From Methylococcales bacterium (GTDB lineage Bacteria; Pseudomonadota; Gammaproteobacteria; Methylococcales; Methylomonadaceae): a DNA stretch of 57,102 nt. Below, piece after piece: positions 45,871 to 55,573 of the stretch; the first letter of the stretch is position 1; every line of letters starts with the position of its first letter. The position numbers were made by a program, and so were the translations under genes. The notes below the pieces were generated by a model, which worked only from the letters and a program-made list of their open reading frames with translations, was not told the DNA's origin and ran no database searches. The stretch is from contig JAURYI010000011.1 of the NCBI GenBank assembly GCA_030654015.1, positions 1 through 57,102 of the forward strand, written 5' to 3'.

Positions 45871-46953
45871 ATGAAAGTATTACAAGTAGAGCTCGGCGAG
45901 CGCAGTTACCCTATTTATATCGGCTCTGATTTACTCAGCCAACCCACCTTATTAATCCAGCATATTAAAGCCAAACAAGTATTGGTGGTCACTAACAGCA
46001 CTATCGCGCCGTTATATCTTGAGTCTGTGTTACAACAATTGTCTGATTACTCTGTGGAAACGGTGATTCTGCCTGATGGTGAGCAATACAAAACGCTGGA
46101 ATACGTCACGCAGATTTTCGATAAATTACTGGCACAAAAATTCAGCCGTAACAGCACCCTGATTGCTTTGGGTGGTGGCGTGATTGGGGATATGGGCGGT
46201 TTTGCTGCCGCGTGTTATCAGCGTGGTATTGCGTTTATACAAATACCAACCACGTTATTGGCACAAGTGGATTCCTCAGTGGGCGGTAAAACAGGCGTTA
46301 ATCATCCGTTAGGCAAAAACATGATAGGCGCGTTTTATCAGCCGCAATGCGTGCTCGCCGATGCCAACGTATTGGATACTTTGGATGATAGACAATTATC
46401 GGCTGGATTGGCTGAAGTCATTAAATACGGGTTAATCAGGGATGCGGAATTTTTCGTGTGGCTGGAAGACAATATGCCCGCGTTATTAGCCAGAGATAAA
46501 GCCGCATTAGCTTACGCTATTGAACAATCCTGTTTAAATAAAGCCCAAGTGGTTGCCGAAGATGAAACTGAAACAGGTGTGCGTGCTACATTGAATTTGG
46601 GACACACCTTTGGTCATGCCATTGAAACAGGTTCAGGTTATGGCAATTATTTACATGGCGAAGCGGTAGCAATCGGCACTTGCCAAGCTGCCGATTTATC
46701 ACGCCGTAAAGGCTGGTTGACTGATGCTGATGTAAACCGAATTATTGCCTTATTTGAGCAAGCTAACTTACCGACTACGCCGCCAGAAGCACTTGATAGT
46801 AATCGCTTTCTGGAGCTCATGTCGGTTGATAAGAAAAATATTGATGGGCAGATTCGCCTTATCCTGTTAGAAAAAATCGGCTTAGCCACCTTGCCGATTT
46901 ATGTAGCTCAAGACTTGTTAGAGATGACACTGAAAACTTATGGTAGAGAATGA
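45871..46953 (+). CDS. aroB: 3-dehydroquinate synthase
   Basis: 360 aa NAD+- and metal-dependent enzyme of the shikimate pathway. [19 protein letters not shown] (NAD binding, about residues 96-114), the [13 protein letters not shown] motif, and the metal-ligand His residues in [11 protein letters not shown] and LHGEAVAIG are all present. Its end overlaps the next gene by 14 nt. Confidence 0.97.
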   Translation: MKVLQVELGERSYPIYIGSDLLSQPTLLIQHIKAKQVLVVTNSTIAPLYLESVLQQLSDYSVETVILPDGEQYKTLEYVTQIFDKLLAQKFSRNSTLIALGGGVIGDMGGFAAACYQRGIAFIQIPTTLLAQVDSSVGGKTGVNHPLGKNMIGAFYQPQCVLADANVLDTLDDRQLSAGLAEVIKYGLIRDAEFFVWLEDNMPALLARDKAALAYAIEQSCLNKAQVVAEDETETGVRATLNLGHTFGHAIETGSGYGNYLHGEAVAIGTCQAADLSRRKGWLTDADVNRIIALFEQANLPTTPPEALDSNRFLELMSVDKKNIDGQIRLILLEKIGLATLPIYVAQDLLEMTLKTYGRE

Positions 46954-47767
46954 AGAGGTCACCTATCAGCTGACACATCAAAATCCTGTTGATTATTCAC
47001 TGATAACACAAGAGCGTACCGAAAAATTAGAACTGTTAATTCATTTACTGGGCAATTCAACTAGCCCTATTGTGTTATGCGGTTCTAAAGGGGTAGGCAA
47101 AACAACTTTATTGACCGTCTTCCAACACCAGCTTAACCAATCATGGCAAATGTGTTTAATAAAGGGCAGGGCGGATTTAAGTGTTGAGCAGATAGAAGCT
47201 CAGCTGATAGCGACCATTCCACACATACAAACCGTAGAACATTTTTTTGCTTTGCTGGCTGAGCAAGATAAAAAAATAGTGTTAATCATCGAGAATGCGG
47301 GGCGTTTAGCACCGTATTTAATCAGTACACTCATTGACTATGCGGCACAACATCCGATGCTCAAAATTATTTTTGTGCTGACGCATGATGATTTGGCGAT
47401 AAAAGCCTGTTCTGATAGCGCGATAGAAGACTGTCATATTATTGAAATTAAGCCGCTATCCGAAGCACAATGCGGCGATTTTTTACAGCATTTGGCATTA
47501 AAGTCCACGCTTAAAATACCGTTTCATAGTATTACTGATAGCATGATAGCGAGTCTTTATCAGCAAACACATGGCATTCCAGCAAAAATTATTGCGCAGT
47601 TACCGATGCTAAGTCGTCCGAAAAAAAACAGACCAACCGCAGGCTGGTTTCCCATTGTCCTATTGGGTTTATTGGTCGCTTGGTTGGTACTGTGGTTTTT
47701 GTCGGGACATAATACGCCCAGCTTGGCATCGCTTAATTCGCTATTAAAATTACTTACAGACCGATAA
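46940..47767 (+). CDS. DamX-like P-loop ATPase with C-terminal membrane helix
   Basis: 275 aa. Walker [13 protein letters not shown] (about residues 47-58) and a Walker B-like IVLIIENAG (about 112-120) in an AAA-like domain. A C-terminal helix (about 236-254) would anchor it. In related genomes the gene after aroB is damX, with an ATPase-like N-terminus, a membrane helix and a SPOR domain; here the protein stops about 20 residues after the helix and has no SPOR domain. It may therefore not bind septal peptidoglycan as DamX does. The start overlaps aroB; hemE follows after 9 bp. Confidence 0.8.
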   Translation: MVENEEVTYQLTHQNPVDYSLITQERTEKLELLIHLLGNSTSPIVLCGSKGVGKTTLLTVFQHQLNQSWQMCLIKGRADLSVEQIEAQLIATIPHIQTVEHFFALLAEQDKKIVLIIENAGRLAPYLISTLIDYAAQHPMLKIIFVLTHDDLAIKACSDSAIEDCHIIEIKPLSEAQCGDFLQHLALKSTLKIPFHSITDSMIASLYQQTHGIPAKIIAQLPMLSRPKKNRPTAGWFPIVLLGLLVAWLVLWFLSGHNTPSLASLNSLLKLLTDR

Positions 47768-47776
47768 CTAAATACC

Positions 47777-48847
47777 ATGACCTCTTTAAAAAATGACACT
47801 TTCATTAAAGCTCTGTTAAAGCAACCCGTCGCTTACACACCCGTGTGGATGATGCGCCAAGCGGGACGCTATTTGCCTGAATACCGCCAAGTACGCGAAC
47901 AAGCGGGCAGTTTTTTAAATCTCTGCACCAATCCCGAACTCGCCTGTGAAGTGACCTTACAGCCGTTACGCCGCTTTGATTTTGATGCCGCGATTTTGTT
48001 TTCCGACATACTCACCATTCCCGATGCAATGGGTTTAGGTCTTTATTTTACCGAAGGCGAAGGGCCAAAATTTCATCATCCACTACGCACGGCGGCAGAT
48101 GTTGAAAAATTGCCCATTCCAGACCCAGAGCTGGAACTCAGTTATGTGATGGATGCAGTGCGTTTAATTCGTAAAAATTTGGCGGGTAGCGTGCCGCTGA
48201 TTGGTTTTTCGGGCAGTCCGTGGACGCTGGCAACCTATATGGTCGAAGGCGGCAGCAGCAAAAGTTTTCACCGTGTCAAAGGCTTGATGTACGAACAACC
48301 CAAAGTCATGCACGCTTTGCTTGATAAACTGGCGCAATCGGTAGCGAGTTATTTGAACGCGCAAATTGCCGCTGGCGCACAAGCGGTGATGTTATTTGAT
48401 ACTTGGGGCGGCGTACTGAGTACCGAAGATTATGCGGAATTTTCCTTGTATTACGCGAAACAAATCCGTAGTTTGTTGAATACCAACGTGGACGGGCAGC
48501 AAATCCCCACCATTTTATTCAGCAAAGGCTGTGGGCAATGGTTAGAAGCGATGACTGATGCAGGTTATGATGCGCTGGGCTTAGATTGGCAAACGGATAT
48601 AGCCAATGCGCGTGCCAGAGTCGGGCATCAAGTGGCGTTACAAGGCAATATGGATCCGATTGCGTTATATGCGCAACCTGACATTATTACCGAAAAAGTA
48701 AAAACCATTCTGCATAAATACGGTCAAGGCTCAGGTCATGTGTTTAATTTAGGGCATGGTATTTTGCCCGACATTAATCCAGAACACGTTAAAGCCATGG
48801 TGGATGCTGTCCATCAATACAGTCCTGCTTATCATGCACAGGTGTAA
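47777..48847 (+). CDS. hemE: Uroporphyrinogen decarboxylase
   Basis: 356 aa cytoplasmic haem-pathway enzyme. The signature [16 protein letters not shown] (residues 15-30), the [16 protein letters not shown] segment with the catalytic Asp, the [16 protein letters not shown] block (read in parts) and the C-terminal FNLGHGI motif are all intact. Last gene of the aroK-aroB-(damX-like)-hemE run; the DUF411 gene begins 1 bp after it stops. Confidence 0.97.
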   Translation: MTSLKNDTFIKALLKQPVAYTPVWMMRQAGRYLPEYRQVREQAGSFLNLCTNPELACEVTLQPLRRFDFDAAILFSDILTIPDAMGLGLYFTEGEGPKFHHPLRTAADVEKLPIPDPELELSYVMDAVRLIRKNLAGSVPLIGFSGSPWTLATYMVEGGSSKSFHRVKGLMYEQPKVMHALLDKLAQSVASYLNAQIAAGAQAVMLFDTWGGVLSTEDYAEFSLYYAKQIRSLLNTNVDGQQIPTILFSKGCGQWLEAMTDAGYDALGLDWQTDIANARARVGHQVALQGNMDPIALYAQPDIITEKVKTILHKYGQGSGHVFNLGHGILPDINPEHVKAMVDAVHQYSPAYHAQV

Positions 48848-48848
48848 T

Positions 48849-49295
48849 ATGAAATCATTAAAAATCTTTCTGGCAATCGGCTTGGTACTGGGCAACATCC
48901 CCGCTCATGCTGAAAAGGCAACTGACATTACTGTCTATCGTAGTCCGACGTGCAGCTGTTGCGGTAAATGGATAGAGCATTTAAAACAAAACAACTTTAC
49001 TATCAAAGACATTCCTACCGAGGATATGCAGACCATTAAACATAAGCACGGTGTTAGCGACAACATGGCATCGTGCCATACCGCCGTCGTTAATGGTTAT
49101 GTGGTTGAAGGTCATGTTCCCTCCGACGATATTAAAACCCTGTTGAAAACTAAACCTAAAGTAGTCGGTATCGCGGTGCCGCAAATGCCCAGCGGTACAC
49201 CGGGTATGGAAATGGGCGGTAAAAAAGATGCTTACAATGTCATGAGTTTTGACGCTGAAAACCACGAACAAGTCTTTAAAAGCCACGCCGAGTAG
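48849..49295 (+). CDS. DUF411 metal-binding-type exported protein
   Basis: 148 aa. The ATG at 48849 starts a signal peptide (MKSLKIFLAIGLVLGNIPAHA); an upstream in-frame start inside hemE would bury the signal and is rejected. The mature part begins TDITVYRSPTCSCCGKW, with the CSCC cysteines typical of DUF411, then MASCHTAVVNGYVVEGHVP, and ends with a Met-rich MPSGTPGMEMGGK loop. DUF411 proteins are thought to bind copper or other metals in the periplasm; direct evidence is limited. Confidence 0.88.
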   Translation: MKSLKIFLAIGLVLGNIPAHAEKATDITVYRSPTCSCCGKWIEHLKQNNFTIKDIPTEDMQTIKHKHGVSDNMASCHTAVVNGYVVEGHVPSDDIKTLLKTKPKVVGIAVPQMPSGTPGMEMGGKKDAYNVMSFDAENHEQVFKSHAE

Positions 49296-49342
49296 ACATA
49301 ATATTTTCAGGTGATACGCGAGCTTAAAAATCCGCTTTACTT

Positions 49343-49361
49343 TTTAATGAGAATCGTTATT
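49343..49361 (+). promoter_or_regulatory. Probable Fur box upstream of bfd
   Basis: tttaatgagaatcgttatt matches 14 of 19 positions of the consensus GATAATGATAATCATTATC, 33 bp before the bfd start. Iron-starvation induction of bfd is usual in gammaproteobacteria, so Fur repression is expected. Confidence 0.65.
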
Positions 49362-49393
49362 ATTAACACAAAATTATTTTACTGGAGTCGTCC

Positions 49394-49582
49394 ATGTATA
49401 TTTGTGTTTGCAAAGCAGTAACTGATAAACAAATTAAAATCGCCATTGATAAAGGAGCGCGGACGCGCAGACAATTATATCAATGCACGGGAGCAGGAGA
49501 TGTGTGCGGAAAATGTACCCGCCACATTAAACAGATGCTTGACGAAAACCTACCATCCGACTCTATAATGCAGGCTGCGTAA
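49394..49582 (+). CDS. bfd: Bacterioferritin-associated ferredoxin
   Basis: 62 aa [2Fe-2S] protein. MYICVCKAVTDKQI supplies the first two cysteines (C-x-C) and GDVCGKCTRHI the second pair (C-x2-C), with the usual spacing. Bfd reduces the Bfr core to release iron. It is directly upstream of bfr, with a Fur box ahead. Confidence 0.95.
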   Translation: MYICVCKAVTDKQIKIAIDKGARTRRQLYQCTGAGDVCGKCTRHIKQMLDENLPSDSIMQAA

Positions 49583-49612
49583 TAATTTATCAATAATTGA
49601 AGGCGGCTTACT

Positions 49613-50077
49613 ATGAAAGGCGACGTTAAAGTCATTGAGTTTTTAAATAAAGCTCTGGAAAACGAACTCACTGCAATTAACCAGTATTTTCTTCATGCAA
49701 AAATGTATAAAAACTGGGGTTTGGAAAAGCTCTATGCCAAGGAGTATCACGAATCCATTGATGAAATGAAACACGCCGATCAAATAATTGATCGTATTTT
49801 ATTTCTGGAAGGTTTACCGAACTTACAAAATATCGGCAAAATTTTAGTCGGTGAAAACACCGAAGAAATGCTGGCTTGTGATTTAAAACTGGAACATTTG
49901 GCTGTTCCTGATTTAAAAGATGCCATCGTACACTGTGAAAATGTGCGTGATTATGTGTCGCGAGAATTATTTGAACATATTTTAGAAAGCGAAGAAGAGC
50001 ATATAGATTGGCTGGAAACCCAATTAGAGTTAATTGAAAAAATAGGTTTGCAGAATTATCTCCAATCGCAAATGTAA
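49613..50077 (+). CDS. bfr: Bacterioferritin
   Basis: 154 aa haem-containing ferritin. Ferroxidase ligands are visible as [10 protein letters not shown] (Glu18), [13 protein letters not shown] (Glu51 and His54, with the haem-ligand Met52), LKLEHL (Glu94) and [10 protein letters not shown] (Glu127 and His130). All are in normal positions, so this is a catalytically complete Bfr. A stem-loop follows. Confidence 0.96.
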   Translation: MKGDVKVIEFLNKALENELTAINQYFLHAKMYKNWGLEKLYAKEYHESIDEMKHADQIIDRILFLEGLPNLQNIGKILVGENTEEMLACDLKLEHLAVPDLKDAIVHCENVRDYVSRELFEHILESEEEHIDWLETQLELIEKIGLQNYLQSQM

Positions 50078-50091
50078 CCCCCCTGCTACAC

Positions 50092-50126
50092 GCCGAACTT
50101 ACTTATCACTGTCCTGTAAGTTCGGC
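50092..50126. terminator. Hairpin after bfr
   Basis: gccgaacttac / gtaagttcggc, an 11-bp perfect stem with a 13-nt loop, 15 bp after the bfr stop. It lacks a T-tract, so termination is plausible but unproven. The rest of the 242-bp gap to sbcC shows nothing clear. Confidence 0.5.
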
Positions 50127-50319
50127 ACAACTCCTCTGCAAGCAATGCAACCCTTTATCATTTCCCCGTAGTAGATTATTGGTATCATCGTCAAATAACA
50201 GCAGCTTTTTTGTTTGTACGGTTTCCTCAAACAGTCCCATCGTGTACCATGTAAGGCTACAAAAAGCGTCTGGCACATAGCGTAGCGTCACTGAATACCT
50301 ATAAATAAAACAATCACTT

Positions 50320-53300
50320 ATGAAAATACTGACTATCTACTTTAAAAACATCAACTCATTGGAAGGCGAGACTCGCATTGATTTTACCGAGGCTCCGTTT
50401 TCTGATACGGGCGTGTTTGCGATTACAGGGCCTAACGGTTCAGGTAAATCCAGTATTTTAGATGCCATAACCTTGGGTTTGTATGGTGAAACCTTTCGCT
50501 TTAATAAACCTGCCGAGTATGTGATGACCAAGCAGACGGCGGATTGTTTCGCACTGGTTGAATTTTCTTTAGGCGCGGAAAAATATCAATCAAGTTGGCG
50601 GGTTGCGCGGGAGGATGGACTGGCGACGGGTGAATTGCAAGCGGCGGCAATGCAGTTGATTCGTTTGAATACGGGCGAAGTGCTGGCAAATACGCCACAA
50701 CAAGTGTGTGCGCAAATGACCGCAATCACGGGCATGAATTTTCGTAATTTCACCCGCTCTATTTTGTTGGCGCAAGGCGATTTTGCGGCATTTCTTAATG
50801 CACTTGATGCGGAGCGCATGGATATTCTGGAAAAAATAATCAGCACCGATATTTATGCTGATTATAAACAACAGGTCATAACCCAAGCCGAGCAAGCGCA
50901 ACAAAGTATCACGCAAGTAAAACAGCAGTTAGACGCAATTGAACTGTTGCCGCCTGAAAAAACAGAGGCTTATACGCATGATTTAGCTGATTACCAAGAA
51001 CAATACGCTGAACTTCGCCAAGAGCAGACAACGCTGAATAAACAGCAAGCCGCTGTGAAAAATATTGCCTCTGTGCAAGCGCGAGTGGCGACTCAGAAGC
51101 AAAATTTAAAGCATACCAAAGCAGAAGCCCTGCAAGTACAGCAACAGCTGGAGCGCGTCAACGCTAACCAGAATGCGTTGATTTTTAAAGAAGAAGCCGA
51201 GTTTATTAATGATAAAAACCAGACTGTCACGCAAGGCAAGGCTGAATTATCGGCGTTGAAAAATGAACTGGTACGGTTAAGAACCAATCTGGTCGATGAT
51301 AAAACAGTTACTGATGGCTTAGGTAATAAATCGCTTGCTGAACAGCAACAGATTATCAGCAGTCTTAAAACCCACATAGGGCAATTAACTGCCAATGCAC
51401 AGTCGGAAGTTGCGTTGGCTCATTCGCTGGAAGCACAGATTGAGGAAAAAAAAGCCGCCCAAGTAGCGTTAGAAGCATGGTTGAGTGACCACGCGGGGGA
51501 TGAAAGTTTGCTGACTGACTTTCCTGACCTCGGTAAATTGACCAAGCTGCAAGCTGATTTACAGGCGTTAAACGCCCAGCAAAAAGTATTTGCCAAGCAA
51601 AGCAAAGACAGTGATGCCGCGCTCAATGCCAATACGTCGGCTCTTGAAAAAGAACGGCAAAAACTCGCGGATACCACAATAGCACTTGCCGCAGATGAGC
51701 AAGAGTTGACCGCTTTTCTGGCAAGTCAATCGCTGGAAGAAGTTGATGGTTTACGCGCGGATCAAGAAGCGCGGGTTAAAGACTTTGAAGAATTAAAATA
51801 TCTCGCCGTCGCTTATCAACGTTTATCCAAGTCGGGTTTTAGTTTGTTCTCGTTTTTTGGCGGCAAAAAAGAACAGACGGAACTGGATGCTGATGCCCTG
51901 AGTATGGAGCATGAAGAGCTTAAGCTGGAAGTGCTGCGCGAAGAAAATATTAAAAAAGTGTTGGAGCAGAAGGTTTTTCATGAAGGTCTGCTGAAAAAAA
52001 TGGCAGACAGCCGACAACATTTGGTTGACGGCAAGCCTTGTCCGTTATGTGGCGCGTTACAACATCCCTACAGCAAACATCCACCTGCACAGTTCAATTC
52101 CCAACAAGCCTTGGTCGATCAACAGGTCAAAATAAAAGACTTACTGGCACGCACTTACAGTGTGGGTCGGCAGTTGGAAGATGCACGGAAACAGGATGAA
52201 AACAAATCATCAAATCGGGCAAGACGGCAGCGCGTCAGTTCTTTGTGGTTAAGTTTGTGCAATCGCTTGAATGCGGCACGTTCAGACATGGATATTCAAA
52301 ATATCGCGTTGATGGACGAGATGTTAAAAGCGGAAACTGAAGAATTAAAAAGTATTGTTGACTTAGGCGTGTATTACCGTAACAAGCAACAGAATATCGT
52401 CAAATTAACCGTTGCGATTGAAAAAAGTACCATTGCTATCACGCAGCTAGAAGCTAATATCGTTGCCATTACAGCGGAAATTGACGGGCGCGTACAGCAA
52501 AAAACAGACATTGAAAGCGTGTTGCACGAGCATCAGCAACAAGAAAAACAACTGTCAGAACAGGTGGTTAATCAACTGACTGTATTGGGCGAGCAGTTAC
52601 CCAGCGGCAAGAAAAAAGATGATGGCTTGTTTGATCGCCTGACTGCGCGTAAGCAGGAATATTATGGTTATAAATTCCGTCGTGACAACCTGATAGAAGA
52701 ACTCGCGCTATTGACTGCCAAGCAAGCCACCTGCCAGACAGAAATAAATACCTTTAAAGAGCAGCTGGATCTTATCGGTGCGCGCTTACCGAATGAAGAA
52801 AATATTGCCTTGCATCTGGTCGTGATTGAAAAACAAAAACTGATTGCCGAGCAGGAACGCCTGATGATGGCGCAAAGTGCCGAACTTGCTCAATTACAGC
52901 AAACATTACTGGAAAAAATAGCAGCGACGGCATTGCCCAGCTTAACCGCACTGAATGAAATACTGGCACTGTTGCCGCGTCAGGCAGAATTTGAACAGTT
53001 ATCCGCTCAACTTAGCGCGGATATTGCCGCTAAAACGCTGGAAGTGGAGCAAACCAGCGTCGAGTTGGAAACCCTGTTTAATCTGGCTGAAACAGCGTTA
53101 AGTCCTGAAGAACTGACCGCACAACTAAAACAAACCAGCGGTCGAATGGAGGATGTGCAGTCCGAGATACTGCGTTTAGAAAAATTGTTGCATCAGAATA
53201 AAAAACTGCAACAGCATTACCAAGCCCTACAGTCCCACCTGCAACAACAACAAGCGGAAGCAGAACCTTGTTTCGCAGAACTGGCGTTGTTAAGTGAAGA

Positions 53301-53769
53301 AAATGGCATGGTATTTCGCCGCAGGGTACAACAACAGTTGGCGAATAAATTATTGGTACAAACCAACGACATTCTGGAAAAAATCAGCGGACGGTATTAT
53401 TTAAGGCAACTGCCGAGTGAACAAGGCTTGGCATTGGTGGTCGAAGATACCCTACAAGCTAATGTTCAGCGTGTTCCTAAAACCCTGTCGGGCGGCGAGA
53501 GTTTTGTCGTCAGTCTCGCGTTGGCATTGGGTTTGTCTGAATTAGCCAATAACGGACGCTCAGTCGATTCACTGTTTCTCGATGAAGGTTTCGGTAATCT
53601 GGATGCGGAAACTCTGTATATTATTATCAGTACCCTTGAAAATCTACACACGCACGGCAAAATTGTCGGCGTTATTTCCCATGTCGATGCCGTACAAAAA
53701 CGTTTCAAAGCCCAATTGCAAGTGGTTAAAAAACCGAACGGCATGGGGATGTTAAAAAAAGCCTCTTGA
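50320..53769 (+). CDS. sbcC: SbcC nuclease-complex ATPase
   Basis: 1149 aa Rad50-like SMC protein that with SbcD cleaves DNA hairpins and blocked ends. Walker A GPNGSGKSSILDAITLGLYG (residues 35-54), long coiled-coil arms, a zinc hook CPLCG (about residue 574-577), and the C-terminal LSGGESFVVSLALALGL signature with LFLDEGFGNLDAETL (Walker B and D-loop). Length is normal for gammaproteobacteria. sbcD, usually just upstream and overlapping, is missing here; bfr occupies that place. Confidence 0.96.
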   Translation: MKILTIYFKNINSLEGETRIDFTEAPFSDTGVFAITGPNGSGKSSILDAITLGLYGETFRFNKPAEYVMTKQTADCFALVEFSLGAEKYQSSWRVAREDGLATGELQAAAMQLIRLNTGEVLANTPQQVCAQMTAITGMNFRNFTRSILLAQGDFAAFLNALDAERMDILEKIISTDIYADYKQQVITQAEQAQQSITQVKQQLDAIELLPPEKTEAYTHDLADYQEQYAELRQEQTTLNKQQAAVKNIASVQARVATQKQNLKHTKAEALQVQQQLERVNANQNALIFKEEAEFINDKNQTVTQGKAELSALKNELVRLRTNLVDDKTVTDGLGNKSLAEQQQIISSLKTHIGQLTANAQSEVALAHSLEAQIEEKKAAQVALEAWLSDHAGDESLLTDFPDLGKLTKLQADLQALNAQQKVFAKQSKDSDAALNANTSALEKERQKLADTTIALAADEQELTAFLASQSLEEVDGLRADQEARVKDFEELKYLAVAYQRLSKSGFSLFSFFGGKKEQTELDADALSMEHEELKLEVLREENIKKVLEQKVFHEGLLKKMADSRQHLVDGKPCPLCGALQHPYSKHPPAQFNSQQALVDQQVKIKDLLARTYSVGRQLEDARKQDENKSSNRARRQRVSSLWLSLCNRLNAARSDMDIQNIALMDEMLKAETEELKSIVDLGVYYRNKQQNIVKLTVAIEKSTIAITQLEANIVAITAEIDGRVQQKTDIESVLHEHQQQEKQLSEQVVNQLTVLGEQLPSGKKKDDGLFDRLTARKQEYYGYKFRRDNLIEELALLTAKQATCQTEINTFKEQLDLIGARLPNEENIALHLVVIEKQKLIAEQERLMMAQSAELAQLQQTLLEKIAATALPSLTALNEILALLPRQAEFEQLSAQLSADIAAKTLEVEQTSVELETLFNLAETALSPEELTAQLKQTSGRMEDVQSEILRLEKLLHQNKKLQQHYQALQSHLQQQQAEAEPCFAELALLSEENGMVFRRRVQQQLANKLLVQTNDILEKISGRYYLRQLPSEQGLALVVEDTLQANVQRVPKTLSGGESFVVSLALALGLSELANNGRSVDSLFLDEGFGNLDAETLYIIISTLENLHTHGKIVGVISHVDAVQKRFKAQLQVVKKPNGMGMLKKAS

Positions 53770-53845
53770 TGGTTGAGTGAACACGCATACTCCACCAATA
53801 GAGATTACTATTTCTGTCGCTTGAACATAACAAGGTAGGTGTATT

Positions 53846-54211
53846 ATGAGTGAATTACCGAATAACCAAACTGAAGCTGAAAAAAAATTACAGGCCTTAA
53901 AACGACTGGCAACCACCGTCTATTTGTGTCAACTACTGGCGTTTGCCTTTGCGGGTTTGCCGTTATTGGTCGGCGCGTTTATCAACTTCATGAATCGCAG
54001 TGACGCAGAGGGAACGTGGCTGGAATCGCATTTTAACTGGCAAATTCAAACCGTCTGGATGAGTCTGGCGGGTTTTGCAGTCGCAGGTTTAACCTTGGAC
54101 ATGGGTGTGGGCTTATACATTCTGCTCATAACCGTTCTGCTGCTGGTTTACAGAATCATGGTCGGCTGGATTGCCTTAAGTGCGAACCGCGCGGTTGCCG
54201 TTAAAAAATAA
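53846..54211 (+). CDS. Small DUF4870-like membrane protein
   Basis: 121 aa with about three membrane helices (about 22-48, 70-90, 86-108). A short acidic N-terminus and the ending YRIMVGWIALSANRAV resemble small membrane proteins of the DUF4870 type; the assignment is loose. Function is unknown. AAGGTAGG precedes the ATG. It follows sbcC by 76 bp. Confidence 0.65.
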   Translation: MSELPNNQTEAEKKLQALKRLATTVYLCQLLAFAFAGLPLLVGAFINFMNRSDAEGTWLESHFNWQIQTVWMSLAGFAVAGLTLDMGVGLYILLITVLLLVYRIMVGWIALSANRAVAVKK

Positions 54212-54240
54212 ATCACGCCTAAATAGGCGCAACTTTCAAA

Positions 54241-54325
54241 GTTAAGCCGTTTGTGCTGAGCTTGTCGAAGCATGGACGGTTTGAAAGGGTATCCAATCAC
54301 CCTTCGACAAGCTCAGGGTAAATGG
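54241..54325. repeat. cttcgacaagctcag-type repeat, copy 1
   Basis: Inverted pair ctgagcttgtcgaag (54256-54270) and cttcgacaagctcag (54302-54316), preceded by gttaagccgttt. A second copy with the same architecture lies at 54952-55027 on the other side of smpB. The motif is a common intergenic repeat in proteobacteria. It lies between two convergent genes. Confidence 0.8.
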
Positions 54326-54327
54326 AA

Positions 54328-54813
54328 TTAGGCTTTTTTCATAATCCGCGCTTTTTCACGTTGCCAATCCTGATCTTTAGACGCGGCGCGTTTATCGTGT
54401 AATTGTTTGCCTTTCGCCAAACCAATTTCCAGCTTGGCTCTACCTGCTTTCCAGTACATAGACAGCGGGATGATGGTATAGCCTTTACGCTCCACCGCAC
54501 CAATCAGTTTATTCAGTTCATGACGGTTTAATAATAATTTTTTGGAACGTATCGCATCGGGATTGATATGCGTAGAAGCAGACAACAACGCTGAAATATG
54601 CGCCCGATACAACCACGCCTCGCCCCGCTTTATCACTACATAACTTTCTTTTAACTGTATGCGTCCCTCGCGTAAACTTTTTACTTCCCAACCTTCCAGC
54701 ACCAAGCCCGCTTCAAAACGTTGCTCAATAAAATATTCATGCGTGGCTTGTCGATTGACAGCAATGGTGGCGTTTTGTTGATCGTTCTTTTTTTTGGAGT
54801 TTTTATCCGCCAT
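54328..54813 (-). CDS. smpB: SsrA-binding protein SmpB
   Basis: 161 aa. SmpB binds tmRNA and brings it to stalled ribosomes. [32 protein letters not shown] (read in parts), AHISALL and the basic C-terminal tail ([27 protein letters not shown] in pieces) are all typical. The tmRNA gene ssrA is not recognised in the window. It is bracketed by two copies of a palindromic repeat. Confidence 0.97.
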   Translation of the reverse strand: MADKNSKKKNDQQNATIAVNRQATHEYFIEQRFEAGLVLEGWEVKSLREGRIQLKESYVVIKRGEAWLYRAHISALLSASTHINPDAIRSKKLLLNRHELNKLIGAVERKGYTIIPLSMYWKAGRAKLEIGLAKGKQLHDKRAASKDQDWQREKARIMKKA

Positions 54814-54951
54814 AGCGTGGTGTTCCTAATGTTTAAATCTGAGGTAATCGACTGTTTTTGTTATTTTACCCGATATTACCCAGCTATTGCCGATTATGAT
54901 GCAAGGTCTTGTAAGTAGCTGAACAAAAATTTTCTGGTATTACGGGCAAGG

Positions 54952-55027
54952 TTAAGCCGTTCGTGGTGAGCCTGTCGAACTATGAACGGCTTAACTACTC
55001 ACCCTTCGACAGGCTCAGGGCGAACGA
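54952..55027. repeat. cttcgacaggctcag-type repeat, copy 2
   Basis: gttaagccgttcgtggtgag and gaacggcttaac inverted arms, then cccttcgacaggctcagggc. Same family as 54241-54325. Nothing else is seen in the 297-bp gap between smpB and the next gene, apart from the expected promoters. Confidence 0.8.
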
Positions 55028-55110
55028 TTAAACATCAGGTTAATATCTGAAAACTTATATTTAACTACTTATCAGTTATCATTAGTTAAACTAATTATGG
55101 AGTATCCGTT

Positions 55111-55518
55111 ATGAGCGTTGCCTTTTATATCGTCCTTGACCATCAAAATCCTAATTTTGACACCTTTGTCAATGGTAAAGCTATCGCACACTGTGACGGG
55201 CTTGACACCATCCTAAACAAACTTGATCTTAAAGACATCTACGAGTATGTAGACGGTGATATGGAGGACTTTCTTGGCAATGACAGGGAAGAGGATGATG
55301 ACTTTGAAGAAGAGCAAGCGTTTGATCCATCAAAATACAAATGGTTTACCGCCGCAGAAGGCATTGAATACTTTAGTAAAATTAAAACCTACCTACAAGA
55401 TAACGCCGCCGAAGTTGACGATGCAGAATATGTCATTGCCGACTTAGATGAATATATTGATTTGTTACACAAAGCGGGAGCAATCGACGCAAACTGGCAT
55501 CTGCAAATAGATTCATAG
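55111..55518 (+). CDS. Acidic protein of unknown function
   Basis: 135 aa, strongly acidic (run GNDREEDDDFEEEQAFD near residue 53-69). No signal peptide or membrane helix. It starts AFYIVLDHQNPNFDTFVNGKAIA (read in parts) and ends NWHLQIDS. I do not recognise the family with confidence. Its size and charge resemble some immunity or anti-restriction proteins, but that is only a resemblance. A GGAG ribosome binding site precedes the ATG. A convergent DNA methyltransferase gene lies 55 bp downstream. Confidence 0.7.
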   Translation: MSVAFYIVLDHQNPNFDTFVNGKAIAHCDGLDTILNKLDLKDIYEYVDGDMEDFLGNDREEDDDFEEEQAFDPSKYKWFTAAEGIEYFSKIKTYLQDNAAEVDDAEYVIADLDEYIDLLHKAGAIDANWHLQIDS

Positions 55519-55573
55519 GCTGTGCCGACGGTTTTCTCGAACGATGTGCTTCACATTCCATGATTAGCACACC

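Noticed and set aside
48756-48848. Upstream start that would extend the DUF411 protein into hemE
   Set aside because: It would put about 31 residues before a clear signal peptide; the ATG at 48849 starts that peptide.
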